NCBI GenBank assembly: GCA_036346225.1
Contig: JARFIW010001339.1
Coordinates: 385,001-449,000 of the forward strand
DNA: 64,000 bases
Source of the DNA: Platerodrilus igneus
Lineage: Eukaryota; Arthropoda; Insecta; Coleoptera; Lycidae
Reading direction: 5' to 3'
Position numbers and translations under genes: made by a program. Of this stretch, positions 1 through 9,516 are shown piece by piece; the stretch's first letter is position 1; each line of letters starts with the position of its first letter. A model generated the notes under the pieces. The model searched no databases. It was not told where the DNA came from and saw only the letters and a list, made by a program, of their open reading frames with translations.

Positions 1-905
1 AAGTCTTTTAACGAAAAAATTAGTTTAATTTATGCACTACAGAAGCTTGTTTTATGAATATAGCCATATATGATACAATTAAAGCAATAAATTTAAAACA
101 GAGAATAGACATATTACGTTTTGCAGATGATATAGCCATTATAGCAGAGTCTAGAAAAAAAAATAGGGGAGTTTTTAAATATTTTAGATGAGATATACTA
201 CAGAGTAACTATAGTATAAGAATTAACGCAGGAAAGACAAAGATAATGACATAATGACAAGTGAATTACAGCCTAGTTCTAAACCAAAATTAAAAATAGG
301 TAATACCGAGTTAGAGGAAGTAGATGAATTTTGCTATTTAGGTAGTATAATTACAAAGGACGGACGTTGCAAAAGGGATATAGTAGCTAGAATAGCTCAA
401 GTTAGAAAAATGTTTTTAAAAAAGAAAAATTTACGAATAACTAATAGTATTAGTTTAGATAATAGAAAAGTTTCTTAAAGTCGTACGTATGGATCGTTCT
501 ATTATATGGTAGTGAGACTTGAACATTTAAGAAAAAGGTAGAAGCTTTTGAAACTTGGTGTTATAGGAGAATGTTAAAGATTAGTTGGACAGATAGAGTA
601 ACAAACGAGGAAGTTTATGGAAGGATGTGTGAGGAACCCTGAATGTGGAAACAATTAAAGATCAGGAGAGATAGAATGATAAGGCACCAATTAAGACATG
701 AGGGACTATTTAGTAAAGTCTTAGACTATAGACTACCAAATAAAAATAGAGTAGGAAGACCTAGACAAAACTACATTAGTCAAATTATTAGAGATTTAAG
801 TTGTGAAGGATATGTAGACATTTTTAGACTAGCTCAGAATAGAAAAGAATTTAGAGCTGCGTCAAACCGACCATAAGTAAGTTCGAAAACAAATTAAAAA
901 AAATA
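1..905 (+). pseudogene. Non-LTR retrotransposon (LINE) reverse transcriptase, 3' remnant
   Basis: Decayed 3' half of a LINE reverse transcriptase. Around 101-152 a frame encodes RIDILRFADDIAIIAE, the FADD form of the catalytic YADD box. At 254-478 the frame carries VDEFCYLGSIITKDGR, the post-catalytic block common in insect endonuclease-reverse transcriptases. At 643-876 it has RRDRMIRHQLRHEG and GRPRQNYISQI, the usual C-terminal tail of that group. Stops and frame changes separate the blocks (for example the stop at 476-478), so the copy cannot make a full enzyme. The 5' part lies off the window or is truncated. The end near 905, in an A/TAA-rich stretch, is consistent with a LINE 3' tail. 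The clade is not certain; RTE-like is one possibility. Confidence 0.8.
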
Positions 906-1068
906 ATAATCAGTTAACTAAACGTCACCATGACACAACTCACAATTAGTTAGCGGTCTGGCATGTTGGCAGCGATTCGTTGCTTAACACATAATTTAAC
1001 ACTTTTCCCTTTTTGAAGGGTATAATCAGGTAATATTTCATTTCTTTGTAAATGGGAATCATGTAAAC

Positions 1069-1071
<3 letters not shown>

Positions 1072-1115
<44 letters not shown>
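1072..1115. repeat. (TA)n microsatellite
   Basis: Uninterrupted TA dinucleotides, downstream (in minus-strand sense) of the Penelope-like coding region and next to its putative 3' end. The open frame that crosses it on the minus strand (946-1248) encodes only a low-complexity YI run and is not a gene. Confidence 0.95.
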
Positions 1116-1118
<3 letters not shown>

Positions 1119-1170
1119 TAATATACATGTACATATTATCATGGGAAGTAGTCCAAATCAAACACACTAA

Positions 1171-1206
1171 CGTTTCGGTACATTCCTTTTGTACCTTTTT
1201 CAAAGG
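1171..1206 (-). other. Hairpin followed by GAAAC in the Penelope-like 3' region
   Basis: On the minus strand GGTAC (1195-1191) pairs with GTACC (1181-1177) around a 9-nt loop, followed at once by GAAACG. Penelope-like elements are known to carry hammerhead ribozyme motifs, in which stem II is followed by a GAAA box. The CTGATGA box expected before stem II is not present here (TTTGAAAAA instead), so this is at most a decayed or coincidental resemblance. Confidence 0.4.
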
Positions 1207-1488
1207 CTGAAATGGAGACAGAAAATTCGAAATTAGCAAAAAATACATAACCTGTCGCTAAATACTTACATTGACAAAATTATATTAAGGAGATTGAAAA
1301 CAAATTACTGCACGATTCACATTATAACTGTGGGTCAAAAATATTAAAAATTAAAATTTGCCTGAAGGGCAGCATCATGCCACGATGGCCGTTAAAAAGT
1401 AAAGACAAAGTTGATAATGACAAATTCTACAAGAGTGACAGGACACGTTCCAAAAATGGCAATGATTACATAACCTGAAGGAAGATAC

Positions 1489-2265
1489 CTAACGTTGTTT
1501 AAAAATGTCCTTACTATATAGAGCAGAGTAAACATTATGTACCCTATCAATATCAATCTTATTATTGATAGGATTAATTTCACTATTAATATAAAAAGAC
1601 TCGATGAAAAGCCTCGTCTTGTAATTGGTTTCGTTCTCCAAAATGGCGGTGTCATCGAAAAGTGGTGTATGACTGGTTGCAGCAACATGAGCAGACAATG
1701 CACATTTAGTGGAGTTAATCCTACAATCACTCCTGTGCTGGGTTAAACGACTCTTCAGCCACTGGCTAGTCTGACCAATGTAACTATTATTGCAGCTACA
1801 CGTGATCTTGTAGACAACGTTGCTGTTTAACAATTTCGGAGTACGATCCTTTAATTTGGTAAACAACTTCTGAATAGAAAAATTGTATTCATAAACAATG
1901 ACGATCTTAGGTTGTCTAAGTAATCGTACTAAAAGCGGAGATAACTTCTGTATATACGGAAGCTTCTTGTACGCAATATCAGTTTCAGAAGGGTTTACTT
2001 TTAAGAAGTTGCCATATATCAATCTATGAAACATTCTCTTTGGATAACCGTTGTTAACTAAAGTGTTAATCAATAATTTCTTATTTTTATCAATGAACTG
2101 TGGGTCTGAAATATGTTCTATTCGATATCGTAGGGCCTTCACCGTGTTTACCTTATGTTGAAAAGAATGGTTCGAGTGGAAATTTAGATATCTGCCCGAG
2201 TTAGTTGGTTTAGTGTACCAATCAAATAACAAAAGATTAAAACTATCTCTGATGACCAACACATC

Positions 2266-2268
<3 letters not shown>
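1489..2268 (-). CDS. Penelope-like RT C-terminus fused to GIY-YIG endonuclease (partial)
   Basis: Open frame of 259 codons with no natural start: it opens at the microsatellite edge, so it is the C-terminal part of a longer protein. The first ~60 residues contain WYTKPTNSGRYLNFHSNHS, the block following the RT core in Penelope-like elements. Residues ~145-180 contain VVYKITCSCNNSYIGQTSQW and then a RLTQH segment, the GIY-YIG nuclease core (VYKI...YIGQT...R...H). A preceding Cys-containing segment and a C-terminal ESFYINSE fit the family. This nuclease is thought to nick target DNA for priming. The fragment has no internal stop, suggesting a fairly recent copy, but it lacks the RT catalytic region. 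Confidence 0.88.

Positions 2269-2269
<1 letters not shown>

Positions 2270-2311
<42 letters not shown>
2270..2311. repeat. (TA)n microsatellite at Penelope-like element 5' junction
   Basis: Pure AT/TA run that abuts the truncated 5' end of the Penelope-like reading frame and probably marks the insertion site. Confidence 0.95.
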
Positions 2312-2312
<1 letters not shown>

Positions 2313-2655
2313 CAATTTATTTTCTATACGACCTTGCTCTATGTATATAGTTTAAATGTTGTGTTAATTGACATGTTTTTATGTAGATTCGTGGTAAGGA
2401 AAAAATTAATAATTTGTATACGTTAATTTAATACATGGTTGACTATTGCAGGCAAATATTAAAGCTTTGCAATATATAAAAATCAATAATTGATGCAACG
2501 GATACTTGTTTAGCATCGTAAACTAAAAGGTGCGTTAACTTAATTTGTAGAAGGCGACAAAACCACATAACCAAACGGTCGAGGAGTTCAGAGAATGAGA
2601 GCTTCAAATAAATAAATATTTCTTTGAAAGCTATAAAACGTAACGATAACATTTC
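2312..2655. other. Unassigned AT-rich sequence
   Basis: No convincing coding sequence, RNA gene or repeat seen. It contains the left copy of the SINE target duplication at its end. Confidence 0.5.
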
Positions 2656-2668
2656 AAGGTATTGTACA

Positions 2669-2968
2669 TTACATTTGATTTTCCAATGCTCCACCCGAAG
2701 GTACTACATTGGCCAGGAAGCGAGTTTTTTTTTACCTGGAAAATTTGGAATTTTGCCGAACCCTTGCTGTTCCAAGCAAGGTAGGGATCTTTAACGTGCG
2801 TGACAACACTCACACACGGGACCTCCATTTTACCTCTCATCCGAACGATGGTGTATTTTTGTGAAAAATGCTTGTCTAACATTTTTCAAGCGGACCGTGT
2901 CGGGATTCGAACCCGGGACCTTGGGCGTAGTAGTCACACACATACCACTACGCCACGGAGCCGCCTAA
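2669..2968 (-). mobile_element. tRNA-derived SINE with 13-bp target-site duplication
   Basis: On the minus strand the element starts at about 2965 with GGCGGCTCCGTGGCGTAGTG. This contains an A-box-like TGGCGTAGTGG and is followed by a B-box GGTTCGAATCC (near 2910), the internal RNA polymerase III promoter of a tRNA head. A central part includes CACGTTAAAGATCC, an internal A-run (2733-2725) and a tail ending near 2669. The 13-bp sequence AAGGTATTGTACA occurs perfectly at 2656-2668 and 2969-2981, immediately flanking the unit, which defines the insertion. It is non-autonomous; the LINE that mobilised it is unknown. The tRNA-like head should not be annotated as a tRNA gene. Confidence 0.88.
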
Positions 2969-2981
2969 AAGGTATTGTACA

Positions 2982-3377
2982 GCGGGAAAAGCCAGGTTAA
3001 CGAGCAAATATGTTATTTTTGAAGCAAAAATCAATAATTTTAAGGGACAGAGTTGTTAAAAGGCGACCAAGGGAGGCAGAGAATACATTAGCTTATAGAA
3101 GGACAAGCAGTTTTCAAGCGCGTGATACACGAGTATTTTTTAAAAGAAAAATGGGTGTAACAAAGATGCAAGGTGCTTGTTGACAATATCGATTTTTAAG
3201 GCGCACATTTAGCGAGGGAACGGTAACCGTAGTCAGCACGGCGATAGTGGGAGCTCGTTGAAAGTAAGAGAAACACGAGGGAGACAGAAAATAGTGGTTA
3301 TGAACGCATGACTGCAGGCACTATGGGCGTGTTTTGCAGGTGGTTAGAGTAAATGGAGAGGAAAGATTTACTAGGTA
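2982..3377. other. Unassigned sequence between SINE and errantivirus-like LTR
   Basis: No coding sequence, RNA gene or clear repeat found. The last bases, CGCG (3378-3381), form the left target duplication of the following LTR element. Confidence 0.5.
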
Positions 3378-3381
3378 CGCG

Positions 3382-3918
3382 AGTTAAAGTTCGGGCCTTT
3401 GGAGCTGTGTTTTTTAAAAAAACTTCGACACTTTAACAAATTTAATTTAATAAGTTAAACAGAAATTACAATGAAATTTAGAATAGCTGGTTCATAATAA
3501 CTTTAATAAAAAATAATTAATTGTACTGGGCGAGTAGTCTAGGTAGACAACAATGCAAAAGCTGTAAACTCAGACTGACTGCCGGGCATTGAGCTCCCGG
3601 GCTTTTTATAATAACCTGCCCCTCACACGGCTTGTCGGAACTTGCAGATCTCATGTCTGCTTTACACTTTGTTACAATGTATCAATCTTAATTCTAAGTA
3701 ATTGCGGTCTGTTGACCGCCTGTGACCTGCCACCTGCAGTATCACTGCCCTCACGGATGCAAAGTTGCATGTCCGTTCTCATGAACTGTCGATAACCTCT
3801 CTGGGTTATCCTTGTGTTACAATGTTGCATTGAACTTATACTTTTACTTAACAATTTCTAATAATTCCTATTAGATTCAATATATCAATATATATAGGTA
3901 ATTGGGGGATACATAACT
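3382..3918 (-). repeat. 3' LTR of errantivirus-like element
   Basis: 537-bp copy nearly identical to 15510-16046. Terminal AGTTA/TAACT inverted bases; flanked outside by CGCG and inside by a purine-rich tract. Confidence 0.93.
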
Positions 3919-3935
3919 CCTCCACCGTAAATGAA
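3919..3935 (-). other. Polypurine tract of errantivirus-like element
   Basis: On the minus strand GGTGGAGGAG directly precedes the 3' LTR, where plus-strand DNA synthesis is primed in LTR retroelements. Confidence 0.7.
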
Positions 3936-3984
3936 AAATTAAGGTTTTCTTAATTTTTAAATACATAAAATTCATTATTTAAAT

Positions 3985-5070
3985 TCATTTAAAATTCATT
4001 GTTTCTAAGGGTATACTTATTGTTTTCTTTTTTCTCTTTGTTTCCTTAAATCTAGAACTGTTTCCTTCATTCTTATATCTAAGGTACATTTTGTAAAATA
4101 CATATATAATTACAAAAATTATTAAAATGATTAATACAATTGTCCAAACACTTATATTATTATAATGTAACTTTGGCGTTTTGAGTTCACTTAATTGTTC
4201 TTTATAACTTTCCACTAATTTCACGGCGTGGTTGAGATCGTCTAAGTCTAGATGCTCTAGCTTCATAGGTTTCTTGATTATTTCTTCGTCTTCTTGTTGT
4301 ATCTTGAACTGTAGTTCCGGTAGGTCTGCAAGTTTCTTTGTTGCTATGGGATCTTGGTAATCTCTGATTACTTCATCTTTCAATTTCACATAACAATCTT
4401 CTTTGAGGGTAATTAGTTTGCTTCCGATTAATGCTTGGTTATTTTCATCTTGGTTGCAGTGGATGGTTGCTATTACTTCTGTCGGGAAAATGGCTATCCA
4501 TTTGTTATCTGTAACTTTTTGAATTTTCATATTAGTTATTTGCACTTGCTTGGTTTCACAGTTTTCGTAATTATTTGAGAATTTTAATAGTTGTACTTCA
4601 CAAGGGCTGTCTTCTTGAATGGTTGTTGTCGTCATCGATTGACATAAGTATTGGTTTGGTGTTACTTCAGTACATTTTTCGTTTGTATCTCAGTTCATTT
4701 AGGGATAGGAATTTGGTTTTGGGTATGATTACTTGGTATGTGCTAGTAACTTTTGTTGGAAAAGCAAATAAATGATAATAATTATAATTGTTACTTTCTA
4801 CTATTGAGATTTCTATTAAAAATATTATTTCGTTATTCTTAATGTAGCCTTTTACTATAGCTATCTTTTCAAATATTAGAATGTTCGATTCTGATACATC
4901 AAAAGGTAATTTACTGTTAATTATAAGTGATTTAATTCTTATTAATTCGTTTAATAAATCGGTTGGTTCAATAATGCTAGAGTGTAAGGTATTTAATTTT
5001 GCAAATGTTACTGCGTTTTCTAACGTTGCTAAAATTTGTTGCATTAAAGTAAGGGTGGATATTATTTGAG
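3985..5070 (-). pseudogene. Env-like glycoprotein, C-terminal part, frameshifted
   Basis: Position between integrase and 3' LTR is that of errantivirus env. Two open segments are seen, 4667-5044 (125 codons) and 3985-4635 (216 codons), in different frames; a frame change near 4670-4690 separates them. The second segment has an acidic, helical stretch, then one strong membrane segment (SVWTIVLIILIIFVIIYVFY) and a short basic cytoplasmic tail, the C-terminal layout of a type I fusion glycoprotein. The N-terminal part, including any signal peptide and protease cleavage site, is not visible; the space up to the integrase end at 5139 is too short, so that part seems deleted. Not expected to be functional. 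Assignment rests on position and the membrane anchor rather than on strong sequence recognition. Confidence 0.65.
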
Positions 5071-5138
5071 TAAATGTTGTAATTTGTATACTGCCTAGTT
5101 TATTGGTAGTATACCGGGGTTGTTTTTATATGTTATTA

Positions 5139-5499
5139 TTATTGGGTTGTCCGTTCTACCTGGGCGGAGGTTGACGGTAAGGGTGATGACTGTCCATCTG
5201 ATATTACAGGGTGTCTTAGGTTTTTCAAATGAATGTACTTTGTTATTTCACCGTTGTCTACTACTGCTATGTTTTTATCTGATATTTTCTTAATTTTAAA
5301 TGGTCCTAAATTTCTGGGTGCTGTTTTATGTCGCTTGCTTTGAAAGTTTTTCTCATACACGGTTTGTCCTATTGAAAATTTATTTGAGTCGGTATTTTTA
5401 TTTCGGGTTGTGGTGATACGTTCTTTATCGTTCTCTAATTTGTCTTTTACTTTGTCATAAGTTATTTTTAGTTTCTGTTTGTGGTCTTTCGCATATTGT
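5139..5499 (-). pseudogene. Integrase C-terminal segment of errantivirus-like pol
   Basis: Minus-strand continuation of the integrase after the LINE insertion. It has the basic C-terminal region with APRNLGPFKIKKISDKNIAV, the chromodomain-less 'GPF' block typical of Gypsy integrases, and ends at a stop at 5139. Separated from the catalytic core by 3.5 kb of LINE sequence. Confidence 0.8.
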
Positions 5500-5581
5500 T
5501 GATATAAGATAAGATAAGAATTTTATTCAGCACTTTGCCTATATACAGGATGTGATAAGTCATTACACTCTTATTCATATT

Positions 5582-7379
5582 CTATTGTATATTAAAGTAT
5601 TCCTTAATGCTATAGAACGACTTATCATATAGGAATTCCTTTAGTAAATACTTATATGTTTTAAGATTGATTGCTTCTTTTATATAATTTGGAATAGCAT
5701 TGTATATTTTAATGCCAGCTTGTATCGGCGATTTTGCATAATAAACATTGTGAAATTGTTCTTGATAAAGAAGGTGTCCTTGGCGTGTTTCATGTTCATG
5801 TATAGATGAGAGAGTACGAAAATTTTTAATATTTTGTCTTACATATAACGATATTTTATATATGTATATCCCAATAACTGTCAAGATTTTTTTTTTCTTT
5901 AAAAACTAATTTACAGCTAGCTCTGGCATTTAGGTTAAATAGCAGCCTAATAATTCGTTTTTGCGATACTAGTAATCTTTTCATTTCAGTGGCTTGCCCA
6001 CAGAGAATAATATTATAGCTTAGATGCGTATATACCAATGCGTAATATACGTTTAAAGCTTGGGGTTCATAAGTATTGCTTCATAGTTTTAACATATAAT
6101 ATGATTTGTTAATCTTTTGCATCGATTATCTATTTCTGCTTGCCAGTTCAATTTAGCATCTATGTAACTTCCCAAGAATAATACTTTTCACATATTTCAA
6201 CCTTTGATTTATTCAGCCTAATATCGATGGTGCCTAGATGTCTTATTTTGTAAAAGTAAACACATTTTGTTTTAGCTATATTAATAACTAGTCTGTTTCT
6301 TGCACACCACTGCCAAAATTGTCCTATCACAATGTTTACTTTGGTCTGAAGCTCTTCTGGAGATTTAGCTTCAACCACCATTGTGGTGTCATCTGCATAA
6401 AGTATTACTTTAGCTTTGGTTATGTCTTTCGGAAGGTCATTGATAAACACACTGAAAAGCAGGGCCCCAGAACAGATCCCTGCGGTACACCTAATTCGCA
6501 CACATGTTCTATTGATGTGGCATTATTGATTTTGGTTTTATTTTCGTTGCTGCATGAATGATATTAGCCAGTCACATATTTTACCTCTAATGCCAACATT
6601 AAATAATTTAGGTTCCATAAGGTTAGGATTAACACAATCAAATGCACGTGTGAGATCAAAGAAAAGACCTATAACATACTTGCCTTCATCTTGTTGTTTG
6701 AGTACATAATTTAGAAATTCACATGCAGCTGTTTCTGAAGAACGACCTGGTCGAAAACCATGCTGCTCATCCGCCAACTGATTATACTTCATTAGAAAAT
6801 TCATTATTCTTTTGCAATTAATTTTTCAAAATGATAGAAAACTGAGAGTATGCAGACTGGTCTATAATTTTCAACGCATTCTAGATCACCTTTTTTAGGA
6901 ACTGGCACTATTAAACCTGTTTTCAATGCATCAGGATACCGCCCAGTTTTCATAGAGTAATTTAGTAGAAATGTTAATATAGCAGAAAAATGCTTTATTG
7001 TCTTCTTTATAAATGATTTTGGAATTTCGTCCACACCTGCTGAATTTTTATTATTCAAATTAACTATTGTATCTAATAATTCTTGCTCGGTTACATCTGT
7101 GAAATACATACTGTTCAGTATTATTTTCGGTGCTATACAGTTACTACAACTAGTGTCTTGCAGACTATTGCTTACGATATTATTAGCAACATTACTAAAG
7201 TATTCACAGAACGCATTTGAGATGTCATATTCATTATTTAAGACCTTTTCATTGTATTTTATTCGAGTTACTGCAATTTTATTGTTCATTTTTCCAGTGA
7301 TTTGATGGACTATTTGCCACATTTGTTTAGTACTGTTTAAGGATGCTAATATTTTTTCTTGAAAGTATTTTTTTTGCAT
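5582..7379 (-). pseudogene. LINE reverse transcriptase, broken
   Basis: Blocks in order on the minus strand. At 6804-7379: NKNSAGVDEIPKSFIKK, then VPVPKKGDLECVENYRPVC (finger and palm motifs). At 6538-6804: QHGFRPGRSSETAACEFLN and GLFFDLTRAFDCV (catalytic Asp block). At 6160-6501: LLFSVFINDLPKD and ILYADDTTMV (YADD catalytic box). At 5582-5884: the C-terminal region with HETRQGHLLY and IKIYNAIPNYIK. Each block lies in a different frame or is separated by stops, so the enzyme is dead. The order and wording of motifs fit the jockey/CR1 group. Confidence 0.88.
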
Positions 7380-8525
7380 TGCAAATATTTTGACTGTGTT
7401 GTTTTTTGTACTTTGTATTCAGCTATTAATCTGCCATCATTAGTGACTTTTACCATCTGATAAAGTGTTCTTAGATGTTCTGCTTGCTGAATAATACTCT
7501 GATTTAGCCATTCCTTATTAGATACTCTGTAATTTGAGTTGTAACATTTTTTTGGACTTACTACTTCTACGCACCAATAGAAGGTGGCCCAAAATTTATT
7601 AAAGGCATCGTTTATGTCTGTTGCACCATAAACGTCATACCACCTCATTTTGGTTATTAGCTGTATAAAATTGTTAATGTGTTTATCTGTAAAGTGTCTT
7701 CGCAGTTGGATAGTCTTTTGTGATCCGTATTTTATTTTAGCCACTTGAATTGAGCATATTTGAGCAGAATGATCTGAATAGCCTGGATCAGTCACATTTA
7801 TAGTGCAATCGTTAGCATTTGTTAGCATATAATCAATCCCATTCTTACCTCTGGTTGGAGTATTAACATAGTTATTTAGACCGTAGCTCAGAAATATATC
7901 TTCCAACTCTCTTTTATTTAAAGAATCTTTTAAAAAGTTTATGTTCAAGTCACCACATATTATTACAATTTCAGATAATTGTGACACTATAGTTAGCACT
8001 TGATCAAACTGCTTTATAAAGTTTTAAAATTACCATCCCACTTCGGTATATTGTAACAATACACACCCTCACACGGTTGAAGTTACATTTAATTGCACAA
8101 CACTCAAAGTCCTGTTCGGTACAGTACTCAGATAAATCGACTACTTTTGTTTCTATTTTAGATTGTGCAAAGATTACCACACCACCATGTCTTTTAATAG
8201 TTCTGCAATAGACCGCTGCAATTTTATATCCATATATATTGATAGATGGTACTGCATCTTCATATATCCAAGTTTCTGTGATGCATAAGAATAATGGTTT
8301 TTGTTGATTGACAAACACATCTAGTAAATGAATTTTATTGGATATACATTGTATATTCAAATGTATCAGTTTAAGTGTATTGTAGATTATATTATCTTTA
8401 AGTGTTTCTACATTTGTTGCAGTTAGCAGTCTGTTGTCGGTTAGTTGTTCGTTTTCTCTTTTATATCCGCTTGGGCATGGAAAAACTGCAAATTGAATCT
8501 GCGAATTTTTATATTTTTCGGCCAA
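7346..8525 (-). pseudogene. LINE apurinic-type endonuclease, broken
   Basis: Frame 8004-8525 contains LKLIHLNIQCISNKIHLLD, LFLCITETWI and GGVVIF, and frame 7346-7999 contains VIICGDLNINFL, KNGIDYMLTN and DPGYSDHSAQI. These are the successive blocks of the exonuclease-endonuclease-phosphatase fold (N, E in TET, GDxN, D, SDH) used by LINEs to nick the target. A frame change near 8000 splits the domain. It precedes the RT in the same ORF2. Confidence 0.87.
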
Positions 8526-8990
8526 AATTCCACATTAACAATGTTTTCATAATAGTTAAAATCAAACCCCACTTGAAAAGCTTTTAGTTTTCCTATGGTT
8601 TTTAATTCTTTGCAGTCTACTGCAATATTAGGATACTCCTCATGTACATATTCAATAATTGTGTCTGGTGTGGTTTCAGGTGAACAGCCACCAACATAGA
8701 TCCAGGCCTTTTTAATAGGAGCTTTGAGTTTTGTTTCTTTGATATTGGTACCAATTAGTGTTTGTTTTTTGTTATTTGCTTTTTTCCTCACTTCACTAAA
8801 TCCTCATTGCTATGTGTTTTATCTTCATTTATATTAACAAGCTGATTTATTATGTGTCTTTGTTTTCTTTCTAGAGACTTTGTATTTTGGTTTCCTATTG
8901 TTCCCTTTGTTATAGTTGCATATGAAAGTTCCTTAGCAGTAGGTTCTTCAATTTCAAGTTCGGATTTGTGAATTGGTTTGCCTATTGTAG
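8441..8990 (-). pseudogene. LINE ORF1 C-terminal part (truncated by insertion end)
   Basis: The frame at 8441-8791 encodes AWIYVGGCSPETTPDTIIEY followed by GKLKAFQVGF and VEFWPKNIKIRRF, the C-terminal nucleic-acid-binding block found at the end of ORF1 in jockey/CR1-type insect LINEs. It overlaps the ORF2 start region. The 5' part of ORF1 is absent because the element ends at 8990 against integrase sequence. Lys/Asn-rich linker precedes it. Confidence 0.7.
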
Positions 8991-9516
8991 TGATATCTGC
9001 TGTAATACTTCTTTATTGTAGTGTATGTCATAGGGATTTCGTGAATCTGAATGTCCTAAGGTTAATTCTAAGGGTGTAAAATTTGTTGATGAGTGAATAG
9101 TGTTATTATAGGCGATTAGTGCGTATGACATTAAATTGGTTATATCTTCCTTTTTATAATTTATTCTTAATAATCGAATTTGTTCTAACAGGGTTAAATG
9201 TAGTCGTTCAATTAGTCCGTTTGATTCAGGGTGGTTTTCCGTTATGAAATGAATTTTTATTTTGTGGAGTTCTAAAGTGGTTTGTATTGTCTCGTTTTTA
9301 AATTCGCTACCATTGTCTAAAGTGATTGATTCGGGTGTTCCGTAAAATGTGAAATATTGTAAAAATCCTTGGGTCACGTCAATGCTATTTTGGATGTGAT
9401 TGGTATTGCTTGGCCTATTTTGTGAATGCGTCTATATTTGTTAGATAGTTTTGCGCTTCTACTACTAGAGTATCGGCATGTAGTTTTGAAATGGTTTGTC
9501 GGTGTTTTGGTTAACA
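8991..9516 (-). pseudogene. Integrase catalytic core of errantivirus-like pol
   Basis: The frame 8982-9377 contains YGTPESITLDNGSEFKN (second catalytic Asp) and ENHPESNGLIERLH (catalytic Glu), followed by SYALIAYNNTIHSSTNFTPL. A frame change between 9377 and 9517 separates it from the upstream zinc-binding region, and the first catalytic Asp region is poorly preserved. The frame then runs into the LINE at 8990; the last residues of the open frame are LINE-derived. Confidence 0.85.

Larger units (their letters stand above)
1130..2270 (-). mobile_element. Penelope-like retroelement, 5'-truncated copy
   Basis: Minus-strand copy of a Penelope-like element. It retains the end of the reverse transcriptase, the GIY-YIG endonuclease and about 350 bp of 3' sequence with a small hairpin at 1177-1195. 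The coding frame runs straight into a (TA)n tract at 2270, so the 5' part is missing; Penelope-like elements are often 5'-truncated and often lie in microsatellites. The 3' limit near 1130 is approximate, and no target duplication was identified. Confidence 0.8.
5506..8990 (-). mobile_element. Jockey/CR1-type LINE inserted in the errantivirus integrase
   Basis: 5'-truncated LINE on the minus strand containing the end of ORF1, an apurinic-type endonuclease and a reverse transcriptase. Integrase sequence resumes on both sides. TGATAT occurs at 5500-5505 and 8991-8996 and is probably part of the target duplication. The 3' end carries a short tail of TTATC repeats next to 5505, a simple-repeat tail rather than poly(A), as seen in several LINE clades. 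Frames are broken several times. Its insertion is later than that of its host element. Confidence 0.88.

Noticed and set aside
1177..1206. Complete hammerhead ribozyme
   Set aside because: Only the stem II-GAAA half is suggestive; the CUGAUGA box is not there.
1392..1746. Additional open frames on both strands within the Penelope-like element
   Set aside because: They are shadows of the GIY-YIG coding frame (1489-2268) or of its 3' region.
2895..2965. tRNA gene on the minus strand
   Set aside because: A and B boxes are present, but acceptor and anticodon arms do not form convincingly and the unit is flanked by a 13-bp duplication, so it is a SINE head.
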